A stretch of 64,000 nucleotides of DNA from Flavimaribacter sp039888615 (GCA_039888615.1 JBDQQS010000001.1); one strand, 5' to 3'. Shown: positions 37,328 to 45,872, numbered from the stretch's first letter. Notes: generated by a model not told the origin, from the sequence alone. Numbers and translations are program-made.

Positions 37328-37846
37328 CTAGGCGGCTTCGTCCTTCTGGGCATAAGCGTTAATGACGCGTGCGAGCTGACCCGCAGGCGCACTGACAACC
37401 TGTGCGATGCGCGTGGCCGGCGTGTTGATCATGCCGACAATCTTCGCACGCAGCTCGTCGATGGACGGAAGCGAGGCAAGGGCCTTCACGCCGACTTCGT
37501 CGAGAACGGTTGCCCCCATCGCGCCACCCAGAACAACGAGCTTCTCGTTGCTCTTGGCGAACTCGACGGCGACTTTCGGAGCTGTAACCGGGTCTTCGCT
37601 GTAGGCGATGACCGTCTGTCCCTGGAAAAGATCTGTTATCTTTTCCGACTCCGTGCCCTGAAGAGCAATTTTGGCCAGGCGATTCTTCGCGACCTTTACC
37701 GTGCCGCCAGCGTCACGCATCTTCGAACGAAGATCGTTCATTTGCGCGACCGACAGACCGGTATAGTGGGCCACGACCACAGAGCCCGATGTCTTGAAGA
37801 CTTCGTTCAGCGTCGTGACGAATTCGCGTTTTTCCGCTCTTTCCAC
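37328..37846 (-). CDS. rplJ: 50S ribosomal protein L10 (GTG start)
   Basis: 172 residues starting (V)ERAEKREFVTTLNEVFKTSGSVVVAHYTGLSVAQMNDLR. The start is GTG 37846 with GGAG about 8 nt upstream; another GTG two codons earlier touches the GGAG, and the longer open frame to 37915 is not L10. L10 anchors the L7/L12 dimers and, in the family, represses its own operon through the leader RNA. A strong hairpin lies just before the ribosome binding site. Confidence 0.96.
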   Translation of the reverse strand: MERAEKREFVTTLNEVFKTSGSVVVAHYTGLSVAQMNDLRSKMRDAGGTVKVAKNRLAKIALQGTESEKITDLFQGQTVIAYSEDPVTAPKVAVEFAKSNEKLVVLGGAMGATVLDEVGVKALASLPSIDELRAKIVGMINTPATRIAQVVSAPAGQLARVINAYAQKDEAA

Positions 37847-38170
37847 TGCCACTCTCCAGTTGACAGGTTCGACTATTCGAAACCTGTCGGGTTTTGCCTT
37901 GCCGCCCGGAGCCATTTACGACCCGCAAGCGACGCTTGAGGATCCTGTCCCCTCGAACCGGACCGAAATCCAGGCACAAGGCAAAGAAGGTTCGAACCGA
38001 ATACCGGGCGCCAGGCCCGAAATTTCCGTTCTTACCCGTCTCATGCAGGCCAAGTGATTAAGGAGAACCACCTGCAATCTCGGACAGGAATTCCGGACCG
38101 AAGTCCGGATTTTCGACCCGAAGGCCGAAACTTTTGCGCCGGCCGAAACCGGCGTAAAATTCTTTCAAAC
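37847..38170 (-). promoter_or_regulatory. Leader of rplJL, candidate L10 autoregulatory region
   Basis: 324 bp without a gene between rplA and rplJ. Adjacent to the rplJ ribosome binding site is a hairpin with arms gacaggtt and aacctgtc (37862-37888). Near the rplA end lie tccggac-cgaa-gtccgga and a gcgccgg/ccggcgt stem. The placement matches the L10(L12)4 leader known from other bacteria, but I could not verify the consensus kink-turn motif by eye. Confidence 0.45.
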
Positions 38171-38869
38171 TCAGGCGGATCCGATGGTCGACGGATCGAC
38201 CTTCACGCCTGAACCCATTGTCGACGACAGGGCGATGCGCTTGAGGTAGCTGCCCTTTGCACCCGTCGGCTTCGCCTTGATGACGGCGTCGGCGAATGCG
38301 CGGATATTTTCCTCGATCGCCTTGGCGTCGAACGACGCCTTGCCGACGCCCGCATGGATGATGCCGGCCTTCTCGACGCGAAACTCTACGGCGCCGCCCT
38401 TGGAAGCTCCGACAGCCGCCTTCACGTCCATCGTCACCGTGCCAACCTTCGGATTGGGCATAAGGCCGCGCGGACCCAGCACCTTGCCGAGGCGACCGAC
38501 GAGCGGCATCATGTCCGGCGTCGCGATACAGCGATCGAAATCGATCTGACCGCCCTGCACGGCCTCGACCAGATCTTCCGCTCCAACGATATCGGCGCCG
38601 GCTTCCTTGGCTTCTTCCGCCTTCGCGTCGCGTGCAAATACGGCGACCCGTACGGAACGCCCGGTGCCATGCGGCAGGCTGACGACGCCACGGACCATCT
38701 GGTCGGCATGACGCGGATCAACACCCAGATTCATTGCGACGTCGATGGTTTCATCGAATTTGGCGGTCGCCCGCTCCTTGACCATCGACACTGCTTCAGT
38801 GAGGTCATAAAGGCGCGTATTATCAATACCTTCGCGAACACTCTTCGTGCGTTTTGCTAATTTGGCCAT
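38171..38869 (-). CDS. rplA: 50S ribosomal protein L1
   Basis: 232 residues starting MAKLAKRTKSVREGIDNTRLYDLTEAV at ATG 38869, 4 bp after the rplK stop. GTGRSVRVAVFARDAKAEEAKEAGADIVGAEDL and LMPNPKVGTVTMDVKAAVGASKGGAVEFRVEKAGIIHAGVGKASF are L1 blocks. L1 forms the mobile stalk at the E site and in E. coli represses the L11 operon. Confidence 0.98.
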   Translation of the reverse strand: MAKLAKRTKSVREGIDNTRLYDLTEAVSMVKERATAKFDETIDVAMNLGVDPRHADQMVRGVVSLPHGTGRSVRVAVFARDAKAEEAKEAGADIVGAEDLVEAVQGGQIDFDRCIATPDMMPLVGRLGKVLGPRGLMPNPKVGTVTMDVKAAVGASKGGAVEFRVEKAGIIHAGVGKASFDAKAIEENIRAFADAVIKAKPTGAKGSYLKRIALSSTMGSGVKVDPSTIGSA

Positions 38870-38873
38870 CGTC

Positions 38874-39302
38874 TCAACCCTTGACTTCCAGCCCCATGGA
38901 GCGGGCGGAGCCCTCAACCATGGCCATTGCGCCCTCGATATCGGCCGCGTTCAGGTCCTTCATCTTCGCTTCAGCGATGCTGCGGACCTTGTCGCGGGTG
39001 ATGCTGCCTGCGACCTTACGGCCAGGCTCGCTCGATCCGGACTTCAGCTTTGCTTCCTTCTTGAGGAAATAGCTGACAGGAGGCTGCTTCATCGTGAAGG
39101 TGAAGGACTTGTCCTGGTAGTAAGTAATGATGCACGGAATCGGAACGCTCTTTTCCATTTCCTGCGTGGCGGCGTTGAACGCCTTGCAGAATTCCATGAT
39201 ATTGATGCCACGCTGACCAAGCGCCGGCCCGATCGGCGGCGACGGGTTCGCCGCACCTGCCGGCACCTGCAGTTTCAGCTGACCTGCAACTTTTTTAGCC
39301 AT
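38874..39302 (-). CDS. rplK: 50S ribosomal protein L11
   Basis: 142 residues; AGQLKLQVPAGAANPSPPIGPALGQRGINIMEFCKAFNA, with the proline-rich thiostrepton loop, and the C-terminal RNA-binding domain GSITRDKVRSIAEAKMKDLNAADIEGAMAMVEGSARSMGLEV. L11 senses deacylated tRNA for RelA activation. It is separated from nusG by 177 bp, which includes a gcaag-acgg-cttgc hairpin. Confidence 0.98.
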   Translation of the reverse strand: MAKKVAGQLKLQVPAGAANPSPPIGPALGQRGINIMEFCKAFNAATQEMEKSVPIPCIITYYQDKSFTFTMKQPPVSYFLKKEAKLKSGSSEPGRKVAGSITRDKVRSIAEAKMKDLNAADIEGAMAMVEGSARSMGLEVKG

Positions 39303-39479
39303 GCTACTCTCTGCCTATTTTAGACCGACCGAGGCCAGTCATGATTGGGGACTGGCGTCGGAGCCCCGACCCTGTCCGATTGCCGGCTTCCCGGCGGCTG
39401 CGGTTGCGTGGTGCGGTCGACATGGCTGGCTTGGCCAGACTTCCTCCCACGCGCAAGACGGCTTGCGCCGCCGTAGCTA

Positions 39480-40010
39480 TCAGACCTTCTCGACCTGACC
39501 GTATTCCAATTCGACCGGCGTCGCCCGACCGAAGATGGATACTTCCACCTTGAGGCGCGAACGCTCTTCATCGACTTCCTGCACCGTTCCCGAGAAGGAC
39601 GCGAAAGGTCCGTCCGCAACGCGGATTTGCTCTCCGATCTCGAAGGAGATCGACGGCTTCGGCCGATCAACGCCTTCCTGGACCTGCGTCAGAATACGCT
39701 CGGCCTCGGAATCGGGAATCGGCACCGGCTTGTTGTCCGAACCAAGAAAACCGGTCACTTTCGGCGTGTTCTTGATCAGATGATAAGCGTCATCCGTCAA
39801 ATCCGCGCGAACCATGACATAGCCGGGGAAGAACTTGCGCTCGGAGTCGACCTTGCGGCCGCGTCGCACTTCCACGACCTTTTCGGTCGGCACCAGGATC
39901 TTCTCGAACAGATGATCCAATCCCTTGGCCTTCGCCTGCTCCTCGATGGATTCAGCGACCTTTTTCTCAAAATTCGAATAAGCGTGCACGATATACCAGC
40001 GCGCTGCCAT
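39480..40010 (-). CDS. nusG: Transcription termination/antitermination factor NusG
   Basis: 176 residues starting MAARWYIVHAYSNFEKKVAESIEEQ. The ATG at 40010 has GGGAG about 6 nt upstream; an in-frame ATG 13 codons earlier is less likely. The NGN domain includes RKFFPGYVMVRADLTDDAYHLIKNTPKVTGFLG, and the C-terminal KOW domain is VADGPFASFSGTVQEVDEERSRLKV. NusG couples RNA polymerase to Rho or to the ribosome (through S10, encoded at 22671). Located 25 bp after secE. Confidence 0.98.
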   Translation of the reverse strand: MAARWYIVHAYSNFEKKVAESIEEQAKAKGLDHLFEKILVPTEKVVEVRRGRKVDSERKFFPGYVMVRADLTDDAYHLIKNTPKVTGFLGSDNKPVPIPDSEAERILTQVQEGVDRPKPSISFEIGEQIRVADGPFASFSGTVQEVDEERSRLKVEVSIFGRATPVELEYGQVEKV

Positions 40011-40035
40011 TACTTTCTCCCGCCTCGCGCCCGTA

Positions 40036-40236
40036 TCAACCGCCGACATTCAGAATCCAGCCCACAACGAAGCCGAGAGCCTGATCCGCCACAAAGAAAA
40101 ATATAGCGGCAAGAAACACCATAATAAGCACCATGATCGTCGAGATCATGGTCTCCCGCCTCGAAGGCCACGTCACTTTTGACGTTTCGGAGCGTACCTG
40201 CTGCAGAAACGTAAAGGGGTTGGTTTTTGATGCCAT
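40036..40236 (-). CDS. secE: Preprotein translocase subunit SecE
   Basis: 66 residues with one C-terminal transmembrane helix (TIMVLIMVFLAAIFFFVADQALGFVVGWIL) and the cytoplasmic clamp segment FLQQVRSETSKVTWPSRRET, the conserved SecE core. It clamps the two halves of SecY. It is first in the secE-nusG pair. Confidence 0.97.
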   Translation of the reverse strand: MASKTNPFTFLQQVRSETSKVTWPSRRETMISTIMVLIMVFLAAIFFFVADQALGFVVGWILNVGG

Positions 40237-40562
40237 GTGCCGCTCACGCGTTTACGGCGCGTAAAAAGGACCCGTCAGTCCCACGCGCCGCGTGTCTGTT
40301 TCCACTCTTAATAGTCGTCGATTCGAAAATTCACAAGAGCCTATCTGGAATTATTGCAATAAAATAATCCCACGTCCAAGTCAAATCGAGACCGGCGCCG
40401 GTTACACTCTCACCTTCGATGTCGAGAAATCCTATACCAGCAAAACTTCCCAAGGCAAAGAGGCCAGCCGCCATGTTTTCACGACGCCGTGATCTGATCG
40501 ACGCCAACGCCGCTCTACGCACGTCGTAGATCGAAAGCGATATGGGGATTCAGACAAGAAAT
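40237..40562. other. Intergenic region between clpP and secE
   Basis: 326 bp. It holds the secE promoter (40308-40336) and, further upstream, a second TTGACT with a 17-bp spacer to TATTGC. The leader contains a cacgcg-c-cgcgtg palindrome. No tRNA-Trp gene is present here, although it precedes secE in many relatives. A 63-codon open frame on the minus strand has no visible support. Confidence 0.6.
40308..40336 (-). promoter_or_regulatory. Sigma70-like promoter of secE-nusG
   Basis: Read on the minus strand: TTGTGA, 17-bp spacer, TATTAA, about 70 bp upstream of the secE start codon. The spacing is ideal and each box matches the consensus at four of six bases. Confidence 0.5.
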
Positions 40563-41168
40563 TCAAGCGGCCTCGGCCCGCCGGGCCAGCACGCCGTCTA
40601 TCAAGCCCCACGCCAACGCTTCATCCGGCGACATGAAATGATCGCGATCGAGCGTGCGCTCCACCTCTTCATACGTCCGACCGCAATGCGCCGCATAGAG
40701 TCTGGTGATGCGTTGCTTCGTATTCCGGATGTCTTCGGCGTGAATCATGATATCCGACGCCTGCCCCTGAAATCCGCCCAAGGGCTGATGAACGTGAAGA
40801 CTGGCGTTGGGCAGCGCCATCCGGTGTCCCGGTTCTCCGGCCATCAGAAGGAAGGACCCCATCGAGCGAGCCGTCCCCATGCATAATGTGTGAACCGGCG
40901 CCTTGATGAACTGCATCGTGTCGTAGATCGCGAAACCGCTGGTCACCACCCCGCCAGGCGAATTTATATAGAGGTTGATCGGCTTTTCGGGATTTTCGGC
41001 CTCCAGCAACAACAACTGGGCGCAAACCAGAGCCGATATTGTGTCATTGACCTCACCGTTGAGGAACACGATGCGCTCGCGCAGGAGCCTCGAATAGATA
41101 TCGAAAGAGCGATCTCCACGGCTGGATTGCTCCACGACCATGGGAACGAATTGCGTTGTTCCGCTCAT
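40563..41168 (-). CDS. clpP: ATP-dependent Clp protease proteolytic subunit (ClpP paralogue)
   Basis: 201-residue ClpP-family serine protease. The fold blocks LYINSPGGVVTSGFAIYDTM and HQPLGGFQGQASDI are clear. The triad serine lies in GTARSMGSFLL (canonical GQAASMGAF), the histidine in LHVHQPLGG and the aspartate in LDRDHFMSPDEALAWGLID. ClpP barrels degrade substrates fed by ClpA, ClpX or similar unfoldases. No clpX neighbour is seen, and the serine loop differs from housekeeping ClpP, so this is probably the secondary isoform found in Rhizobiales. AGGAG sits 6 nt before ATG 41168; an adjacent ATG at 41171 is too close. Confidence 0.9.
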   Translation of the reverse strand: MSGTTQFVPMVVEQSSRGDRSFDIYSRLLRERIVFLNGEVNDTISALVCAQLLLLEAENPEKPINLYINSPGGVVTSGFAIYDTMQFIKAPVHTLCMGTARSMGSFLLMAGEPGHRMALPNASLHVHQPLGGFQGQASDIMIHAEDIRNTKQRITRLYAAHCGRTYEEVERTLDRDHFMSPDEALAWGLIDGVLARRAEAA

Positions 41169-41208
41169 CATTTTCTCCTGTATCCCGCCATGCGGCGGCG
41201 CCTTTTGA

Positions 41209-41565
41209 TCAGGCCGCTCGCAACAGACATCCTTTATTGCAATTGGCTGCAACGGGCGGCTTGCGCCCTGCCCCTGCTTCCGGCGCCTGATGAATGATTC
41301 TCAATCGCGTTCCACCCCGGAAATCAGACCGGATCTGAAATGTGACCGTGCTTGAAGCCGACGACTGACCATCGTCCCGCATTCGGAAGCTTATTTCCTC
41401 GCCAGGCGTCTCGGCGATCGGTTGCGCCTCTTCAAGATCGCTGTTCGGCAACCATTCGGCGCGGAACTCATCGACAGAGATCGCCCGCCAGACCTTTTCC
41501 GGCGAAGCATCAAGGCAGTAATCGAAAACCAATTCCTTCAGCGGCCACTTCTTCGAATGCGTCAT
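41209..41565 (-). CDS. SRPBCC-family protein (AHSA1-like)
   Basis: 118 residues with the start typical of the Activator-of-Hsp90/SRPBCC group: KELVFDYCLDASPEKVWRAISVDEFRAEWLPNS, then SFRMRDD and RLRIIHQ. The family forms a cavity that binds small hydrophobic ligands. The start overlaps the ArsR-type gene stop by 4 bp. ArsR plus AHSA1-type SRPBCC is a common two-gene arrangement whose ligands are mostly unknown. It is somewhat shorter at the C-terminus than many relatives. Confidence 0.85.
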   Translation of the reverse strand: MTHSKKWPLKELVFDYCLDASPEKVWRAISVDEFRAEWLPNSDLEEAQPIAETPGEEISFRMRDDGQSSASSTVTFQIRSDFRGGTRLRIIHQAPEAGAGRKPPVAANCNKGCLLRAA

Positions 41566-41876
41566 TGATCCATTTCCTTCAACAAGGCCTTGAGGGCGTC
41601 GACACGCGCCGGCCAGTAGGCGCGGTATTTCGCAAGCCAGTCGGCAATCTGGACCAACCCGTCCGGGTTGACCTCGTAGTTGACGTAGCGCCCCCGCCGT
41701 TCTTCACGGACGAGATGTGCATTGCGCAAGACCGACAGGTGTTGGGACATGGCGGGCTGACTGATGTCCATGCCTTCCCGCAGCGCACTGGCGTTCATGC
41801 TTCCATCCGCCAGTTTTTCAAAAATTGCGCGGCGCGTCGGATCAGCCAACGCTTTGAAGACGTTATTCCCGTTCAT
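41562..41876 (-). CDS. ArsR-family transcriptional regulator
   Basis: 104-residue winged-helix repressor. MNGNNVFKALADPTRRAIFEKLADG, the recognition helix MDISQPAMSQHLSVLRNAHLV and the wing REERRGRYVNYEV are classic. No cysteine metal site is visible, so it belongs with the non-metal ArsR regulators paired with SRPBCC proteins. The start is ATG 41876 with no Shine-Dalgarno; the message may be leaderless or nearly so, given the palindrome and -10-like TATGCT 10-20 bp upstream. The frame continues upstream for 52 codons without homology. Confidence 0.9.
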   Translation of the reverse strand: MNGNNVFKALADPTRRAIFEKLADGSMNASALREGMDISQPAMSQHLSVLRNAHLVREERRGRYVNYEVNPDGLVQIADWLAKYRAYWPARVDALKALLKEMDQ

Positions 41877-41884
41877 TCGGATAC

Positions 41885-41900
41885 ATAAGCATACACTTAT
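41885..41900. promoter_or_regulatory. Candidate ArsR operator
   Basis: ataag-catacac-ttat: imperfect palindrome with arms ataag and cttat, 8 bp upstream of the arsR-type start codon. The size and AT-rich dyad fit ArsR/SmtB-type operators overlapping the promoter. Autoregulation is inferred. Confidence 0.5.
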
Positions 41901-42076
41901 CTGATTCGCAACTCTCCTGCAGGCCATCTTCATAATTTGCCCATCACTTGATTGCCTCAACGGCGCGCCATATCTGGCGGACAGACGCGGATCTCGAAAT
42001 TCTGAAGATTTGATGGTCGATATTATCGGCAAAAACGAATATAGTGCCGCGAAGACTTTGCATCGCTTGATACTCG

Positions 42077-43885
42077 ATGTCCGCGAAATCCAGTTACAGG
42101 GACCGTTACTTGGCAGACACCAAACAAGCCAGACGTCGCTTCCAGCTCATCCTGATCAAACCGTCACATTACGATGACGACGGCTACGTCATTCGCTGGT
42201 GGCGCGCCATGATCCCATCGAATTCCCTTGCCGCCGTCTACGGGATTGCCGCCGACTGCGCGGAGCGTCGTGTCCTCGGAGAAGATGTCGACATAGACAT
42301 CACCATCATCGACGAAACCAACACGCGCGTCAAAATCAAATCGCTGCTCAAGACGCTGCGCCAGAACAAAAATTTTGGGATGGTCGCCCTTGTCGGCGTT
42401 CAATCGAACCAGTACCCGCGCGCCCTTGATATTGCGCGGCCGTTTCGAGACGCCGGCGTTCCGGTCGCCATGGGCGGCTTCCATATTTCCGGTTGCCTGG
42501 CGATGCTCGACGGAAAGGCCATCGAACTGGACGCCTGTCGCGATCTCGGCATTGCCATGTTCGCCGGAGAAGCGGAAGGTCGATTGGACCAGGTGCTGAT
42601 CGACGCCGCCGAAAACAAGCTCCAGCCAGTCTACAATTTCATGAACGATCTGCCGGGACTCAATGAGACGCCCGTGCCAATTCTTCCAAAGGTCAACGTC
42701 AAGCGTACGCTGGGACTCAGCACAAGTTTCGATGCCGGTCGCGGCTGCCCGTACCAATGTTCCTTCTGCACGATCATCAATGTTCAGGGACGCAAGTCAC
42801 GGTTCCGTTCAGCCGATGACATAGAAGAGATCGTGCGTCTCAACTGGGAACAGGGAATCAGCAAGTTCTTCATCACGGACGACAACTTCGCCCGGAACAG
42901 ACACTGGGAAGCGATCTTCGACAGGCTGATATTGCTGCGTGAGCGCGACGGCATTCCCATCGGATTGATGATTCAGGTCGACACGCTCTGCCACAAGATC
43001 GAGAATTTCATCGAAAAGGCCAAGCGCGCCGGCATGACGCGCGTTTTCATCGGCCTCGAGAATGTCAATCCTGACAATCTGGCGAGCGCGAAGAAACGCC
43101 AAAACAAGATTACTGAATACCGCAAGATGCTTTTGGCCTGGAAGGATCAAGGCATCATTACCATGGCCGGATACATTCTTGGTTTCCCTTCCGACACGCC
43201 GGAATCGATACGCCGGGATATCGAAATCATCCAGGAGGAACTGCCGCTCGATATCATCGAATTCTTCCTGCTTACGCCCCTGCCCGGCTCCGAGGACCAT
43301 CAGAAACTGTGGAACCAGGGCATCGCCATGGAGCCCGATCTCAATATCTACGATCTCGAGCATGTCTGCACCGCGCATGAGAAGATGAGCAACGAGGAAT
43401 TCAAGGCCATCTACGAGGAGGCCTGGTCGCTTTACTATTCGAAGGAACACACGCTCACATTGCTGCGCCGCGCCGCCGGATCGGGCGTTCCGCTGTTCCG
43501 ACTGCTCAAGGTGCTTTTCACTTTCAAAACGACGGTTCCGCTGGAACGCGTTCATCCGTTGCAGAGCGGCGTCCTCCGGCTCAAGCATCCCGACGAGCGT
43601 CGACACGGCCTGCCTCGTGAACATCCCGTCGTGTTCTGGCCGCGCTACGTCGGCGAGACGGTTGTGAAGCACGGCCGGATCCTGCGCGCAATCGTAGATC
43701 TTCTGCTGCTTGCTCGAACCGTAAAGCGCGACCCGAATGCAGCGCACTACACCGACAAGGCGATGACAGCGGTCACCGACGACGAAGACAGTTCATTCGA
43801 TCTGCTGACGCAAACGCGCGGCGCGCAGCAGGCCGTTGCGCATACCCGCAAGGTCAGAGAACTGGTGAGCGCCGTAAACGGTTGA
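42077..43885 (+). CDS. B12-binding-type radical SAM protein of unknown reaction
   Basis: 602 residues. The N-terminal Rossmann-like part resembles cobalamin-binding domains (QLILIKPSHYDDDGYV, then VALVGVQSNQYPRALDIARPF and AMGGFHISG), although the DxHxxG cobalamin motif is not evident. The radical SAM cluster is CPYQCSFC with Cys224, Cys228 and Cys231, followed by ADDIEEIVRLNWEQGISKFFITDDNF and GLENVNPDNL. The C-terminal 150 residues are family-specific. ATG 42077 lacks a ribosome binding site; TTG 42110 has AGGGA at 7-nt spacing and may be the real start. The substrate is unknown. Confidence 0.85.
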   Translation: MSAKSSYRDRYLADTKQARRRFQLILIKPSHYDDDGYVIRWWRAMIPSNSLAAVYGIAADCAERRVLGEDVDIDITIIDETNTRVKIKSLLKTLRQNKNFGMVALVGVQSNQYPRALDIARPFRDAGVPVAMGGFHISGCLAMLDGKAIELDACRDLGIAMFAGEAEGRLDQVLIDAAENKLQPVYNFMNDLPGLNETPVPILPKVNVKRTLGLSTSFDAGRGCPYQCSFCTIINVQGRKSRFRSADDIEEIVRLNWEQGISKFFITDDNFARNRHWEAIFDRLILLRERDGIPIGLMIQVDTLCHKIENFIEKAKRAGMTRVFIGLENVNPDNLASAKKRQNKITEYRKMLLAWKDQGIITMAGYILGFPSDTPESIRRDIEIIQEELPLDIIEFFLLTPLPGSEDHQKLWNQGIAMEPDLNIYDLEHVCTAHEKMSNEEFKAIYEEAWSLYYSKEHTLTLLRRAAGSGVPLFRLLKVLFTFKTTVPLERVHPLQSGVLRLKHPDERRHGLPREHPVVFWPRYVGETVVKHGRILRAIVDLLLLARTVKRDPNAAHYTDKAMTAVTDDEDSSFDLLTQTRGAQQAVAHTRKVRELVSAVNG

Positions 43886-43892
43886 GCCTCAC

Positions 43893-44990
43893 ATGCCGGT
43901 GTCTGCCCTTATTTCTGCGGAAGAGATTCTCGATTCGGTCGAAGTGCCGATTTTCGTTCTCGATGTTCTGCCAGGAGAGATATTCCGGTTCCGCAAGCTC
44001 AACAGCAGCCATGAAAAGCTCAGCGGATTGAAGAACGAAGAGGTGTTCGGCAAATGCCCACACGACTTTCTGCCGAAGCGAACCGCCGATACCATCACCA
44101 GGAATTACCGCGCCTGCCTGCGCCGCAACGCAGCCTATACCTATGAAGAAAACATCGACCTCGCGACGGGACCGAAATGGTGGCAGACCACGCTGTCTCC
44201 GATCCGCTCCGGCGATGTCATTACCGGTATTATTGGCATTGCGACTGACATAACCGAGTTCAAGGAAACACAGTTCAAACAGGCGGAAAGCAACTCGAAA
44301 ATCAAGGCGCTTAACGACGATCTTGCACTGTTCACCTCCACCGCGGCCCACGATTTGCGCGGTCCCTTGCGCCAGATTGGACTGATCGTGGAGATGATTA
44401 GCGAGGGTTTCGAGGATCTTGGAGACGGCAAGAAAGAGCTTCTGGAAATGGCCGGCGACATGACAGAAAAGGCCCTGTCGCAAATCGACGACATGTTATC
44501 CTATGCAAGGTCGCTCACCCTTGATCTCGCGCCGCACCAGACAGTGGATGTGCACCATATCTGCTCGGACCTGGTTGCGATACTTGATCCTCTTTCGACG
44601 AAAACAGTGGCATTGCCGGCATGTCTGGCCACGACCGACAAGGCTGCGCTCCAGATCGCCCTGAGAAACCTGCTGGACAACGCCATCAAATTTTCCAATT
44701 CGCGCGTCGCCGTTACAGTTGAAGAGCTTACAGACAGCGACGGCGAGTGGCTTGTCATCAAGGTTTCGGATGACGGCAAGGGTTTCGCGTCGAAAGACCA
44801 TCCGATCGGCAGCGCGCCGCATTCAGACCCGCAAGGCGCCGTACACGGATTTGGCCTCGCCGCCGTTCAGCAACTTGTCGAGGTTCGCGGCGGAACTGTC
44901 TGGATCGACGATTCCAAAGTCGATGACGGCGCTACCATCTGCTTCCAGATACCCGGCGAGCTTGTCGATTCGGCCAGACAATCCGGATAA
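43893..44990 (+). CDS. PAS-domain sensor histidine kinase
   Basis: 365 residues, no transmembrane segments, so a cytosolic sensor. A PAS domain spans about 10-125 (SVEVPIFVLDVLPGEIFRFRKLNSSHEKLSG ... GIIGIATDITEFKETQ). The HisKA phosphoacceptor is His153 in STAAHDLRGPLRQ. The HATPase domain has the N box LRNLLDNAIKFS (Asn263) and the G1 box VSDDGKGFAS. The H box resembles those of phytochrome-like kinases that pair with stand-alone receiver proteins; one such receiver lies at 48991. It starts 7 bp after the radical SAM gene and may share its transcript. Confidence 0.9.
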   Translation: MPVSALISAEEILDSVEVPIFVLDVLPGEIFRFRKLNSSHEKLSGLKNEEVFGKCPHDFLPKRTADTITRNYRACLRRNAAYTYEENIDLATGPKWWQTTLSPIRSGDVITGIIGIATDITEFKETQFKQAESNSKIKALNDDLALFTSTAAHDLRGPLRQIGLIVEMISEGFEDLGDGKKELLEMAGDMTEKALSQIDDMLSYARSLTLDLAPHQTVDVHHICSDLVAILDPLSTKTVALPACLATTDKAALQIALRNLLDNAIKFSNSRVAVTVEELTDSDGEWLVIKVSDDGKGFASKDHPIGSAPHSDPQGAVHGFGLAAVQQLVEVRGGTVWIDDSKVDDGATICFQIPGELVDSARQSG

Positions 44991-45003
44991 GACGTCAGGA
45001 GGC

Positions 45004-45864
45004 TCACTGGCCGGATTTGATGCCGCGACGCCTGTAGATGTAGTTTTCGAAATATTTGATGGCGGCGAACAGGACCGTCGATAGAAATGCAAGCATCACC
45101 AGAGACGTCATCACGAGATTCATCTGGAATATCTGGCCGCCGAATGTGATCAGGTATCCGAGGCCTGCCTTGGAAGCCTGGAACTCTCCGACGACAACGC
45201 CAACCAGAGACAACCCGGCGCTGATCTTCAAGGCCGAAATCATCGTCGGAACGCTTCCGGGAAGGATGATCTTTCTCAGTATCTGGATACGGGACGCGCC
45301 ATAGAGCTTCGCAAGTTTGATCTTGTCCTCGTCGACCGCTTCGAAGCCCGTATAAAGCATGACAATGGTCACGAATACACTGATCGAGATCGCCATCGCG
45401 TAAATCGAACTCGTCGCTCCCAGCCAGATGAAAAAGACCGGAACCAAAGCAATCTTTGGAAGAGCATTGAGCACGACTATGATGGGATCCAGCACCTTGT
45501 TCAGAAACGGTGAGAGCCACAGAAGAGCGGCTACGGCGATACCGATAATGAGGCTTCCGACGAAACCGATCAAAGTGGCGTAGAACGTCGCGAGCGTATG
45601 GCCCCACAAACTGCCGTCAAGAATGAGACCCCACAAGGTGCGCAGCACAGCCGAAGGATAGCTCGTCAGCATCGGATTGATCCAGTGCAGCCTGGGAGCC
45701 AGTTCCCACAGAATCAGGAAACCGACGACGATTCCGAATTGAAACATGGTCACCTGTGCGGAACGGCGGCGCTGTGTCCGCAAGTAGTTCGCGAACCCGT
45801 CGCTGATTTCCGGCTGCGACGGGGCGACCTTTTGTTCGCTTGCGGTCAGGGTTTCATCGGACAT
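45004..45864 (-). CDS. ABC transporter permease, NitT/TauT (SsuC/TauC) type
   Basis: 286-residue inner-membrane permease with about six transmembrane helices. The cytoplasmic EAA-type loop is KLAKLYGASRIQILRKIILPGSVPTMISALKI. It belongs to the family importing sulfonates, nitrate, thiamine precursors and related solutes. It is last in a three-gene operon SBP-ATPase-permease; the ATPase ends 8 bp upstream. Its stop is 13 bp from the convergent histidine kinase stop. Confidence 0.93.
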   Translation of the reverse strand: MSDETLTASEQKVAPSQPEISDGFANYLRTQRRRSAQVTMFQFGIVVGFLILWELAPRLHWINPMLTSYPSAVLRTLWGLILDGSLWGHTLATFYATLIGFVGSLIIGIAVAALLWLSPFLNKVLDPIIVVLNALPKIALVPVFFIWLGATSSIYAMAISISVFVTIVMLYTGFEAVDEDKIKLAKLYGASRIQILRKIILPGSVPTMISALKISAGLSLVGVVVGEFQASKAGLGYLITFGGQIFQMNLVMTSLVMLAFLSTVLFAAIKYFENYIYRRRGIKSGQ

Positions 45865-45872
45865 TTCGGATA

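Noticed and set aside
40331..40522. 63-codon open frame on the minus strand upstream of secE
   Set aside because: It overlaps the secE promoter, has no ribosome binding site and no recognisable features.
40237..40562. tRNA-Trp upstream of secE, as in many relatives
   Set aside because: No cloverleaf, T-loop ggttcga or CCA end is present on either strand in this gap.
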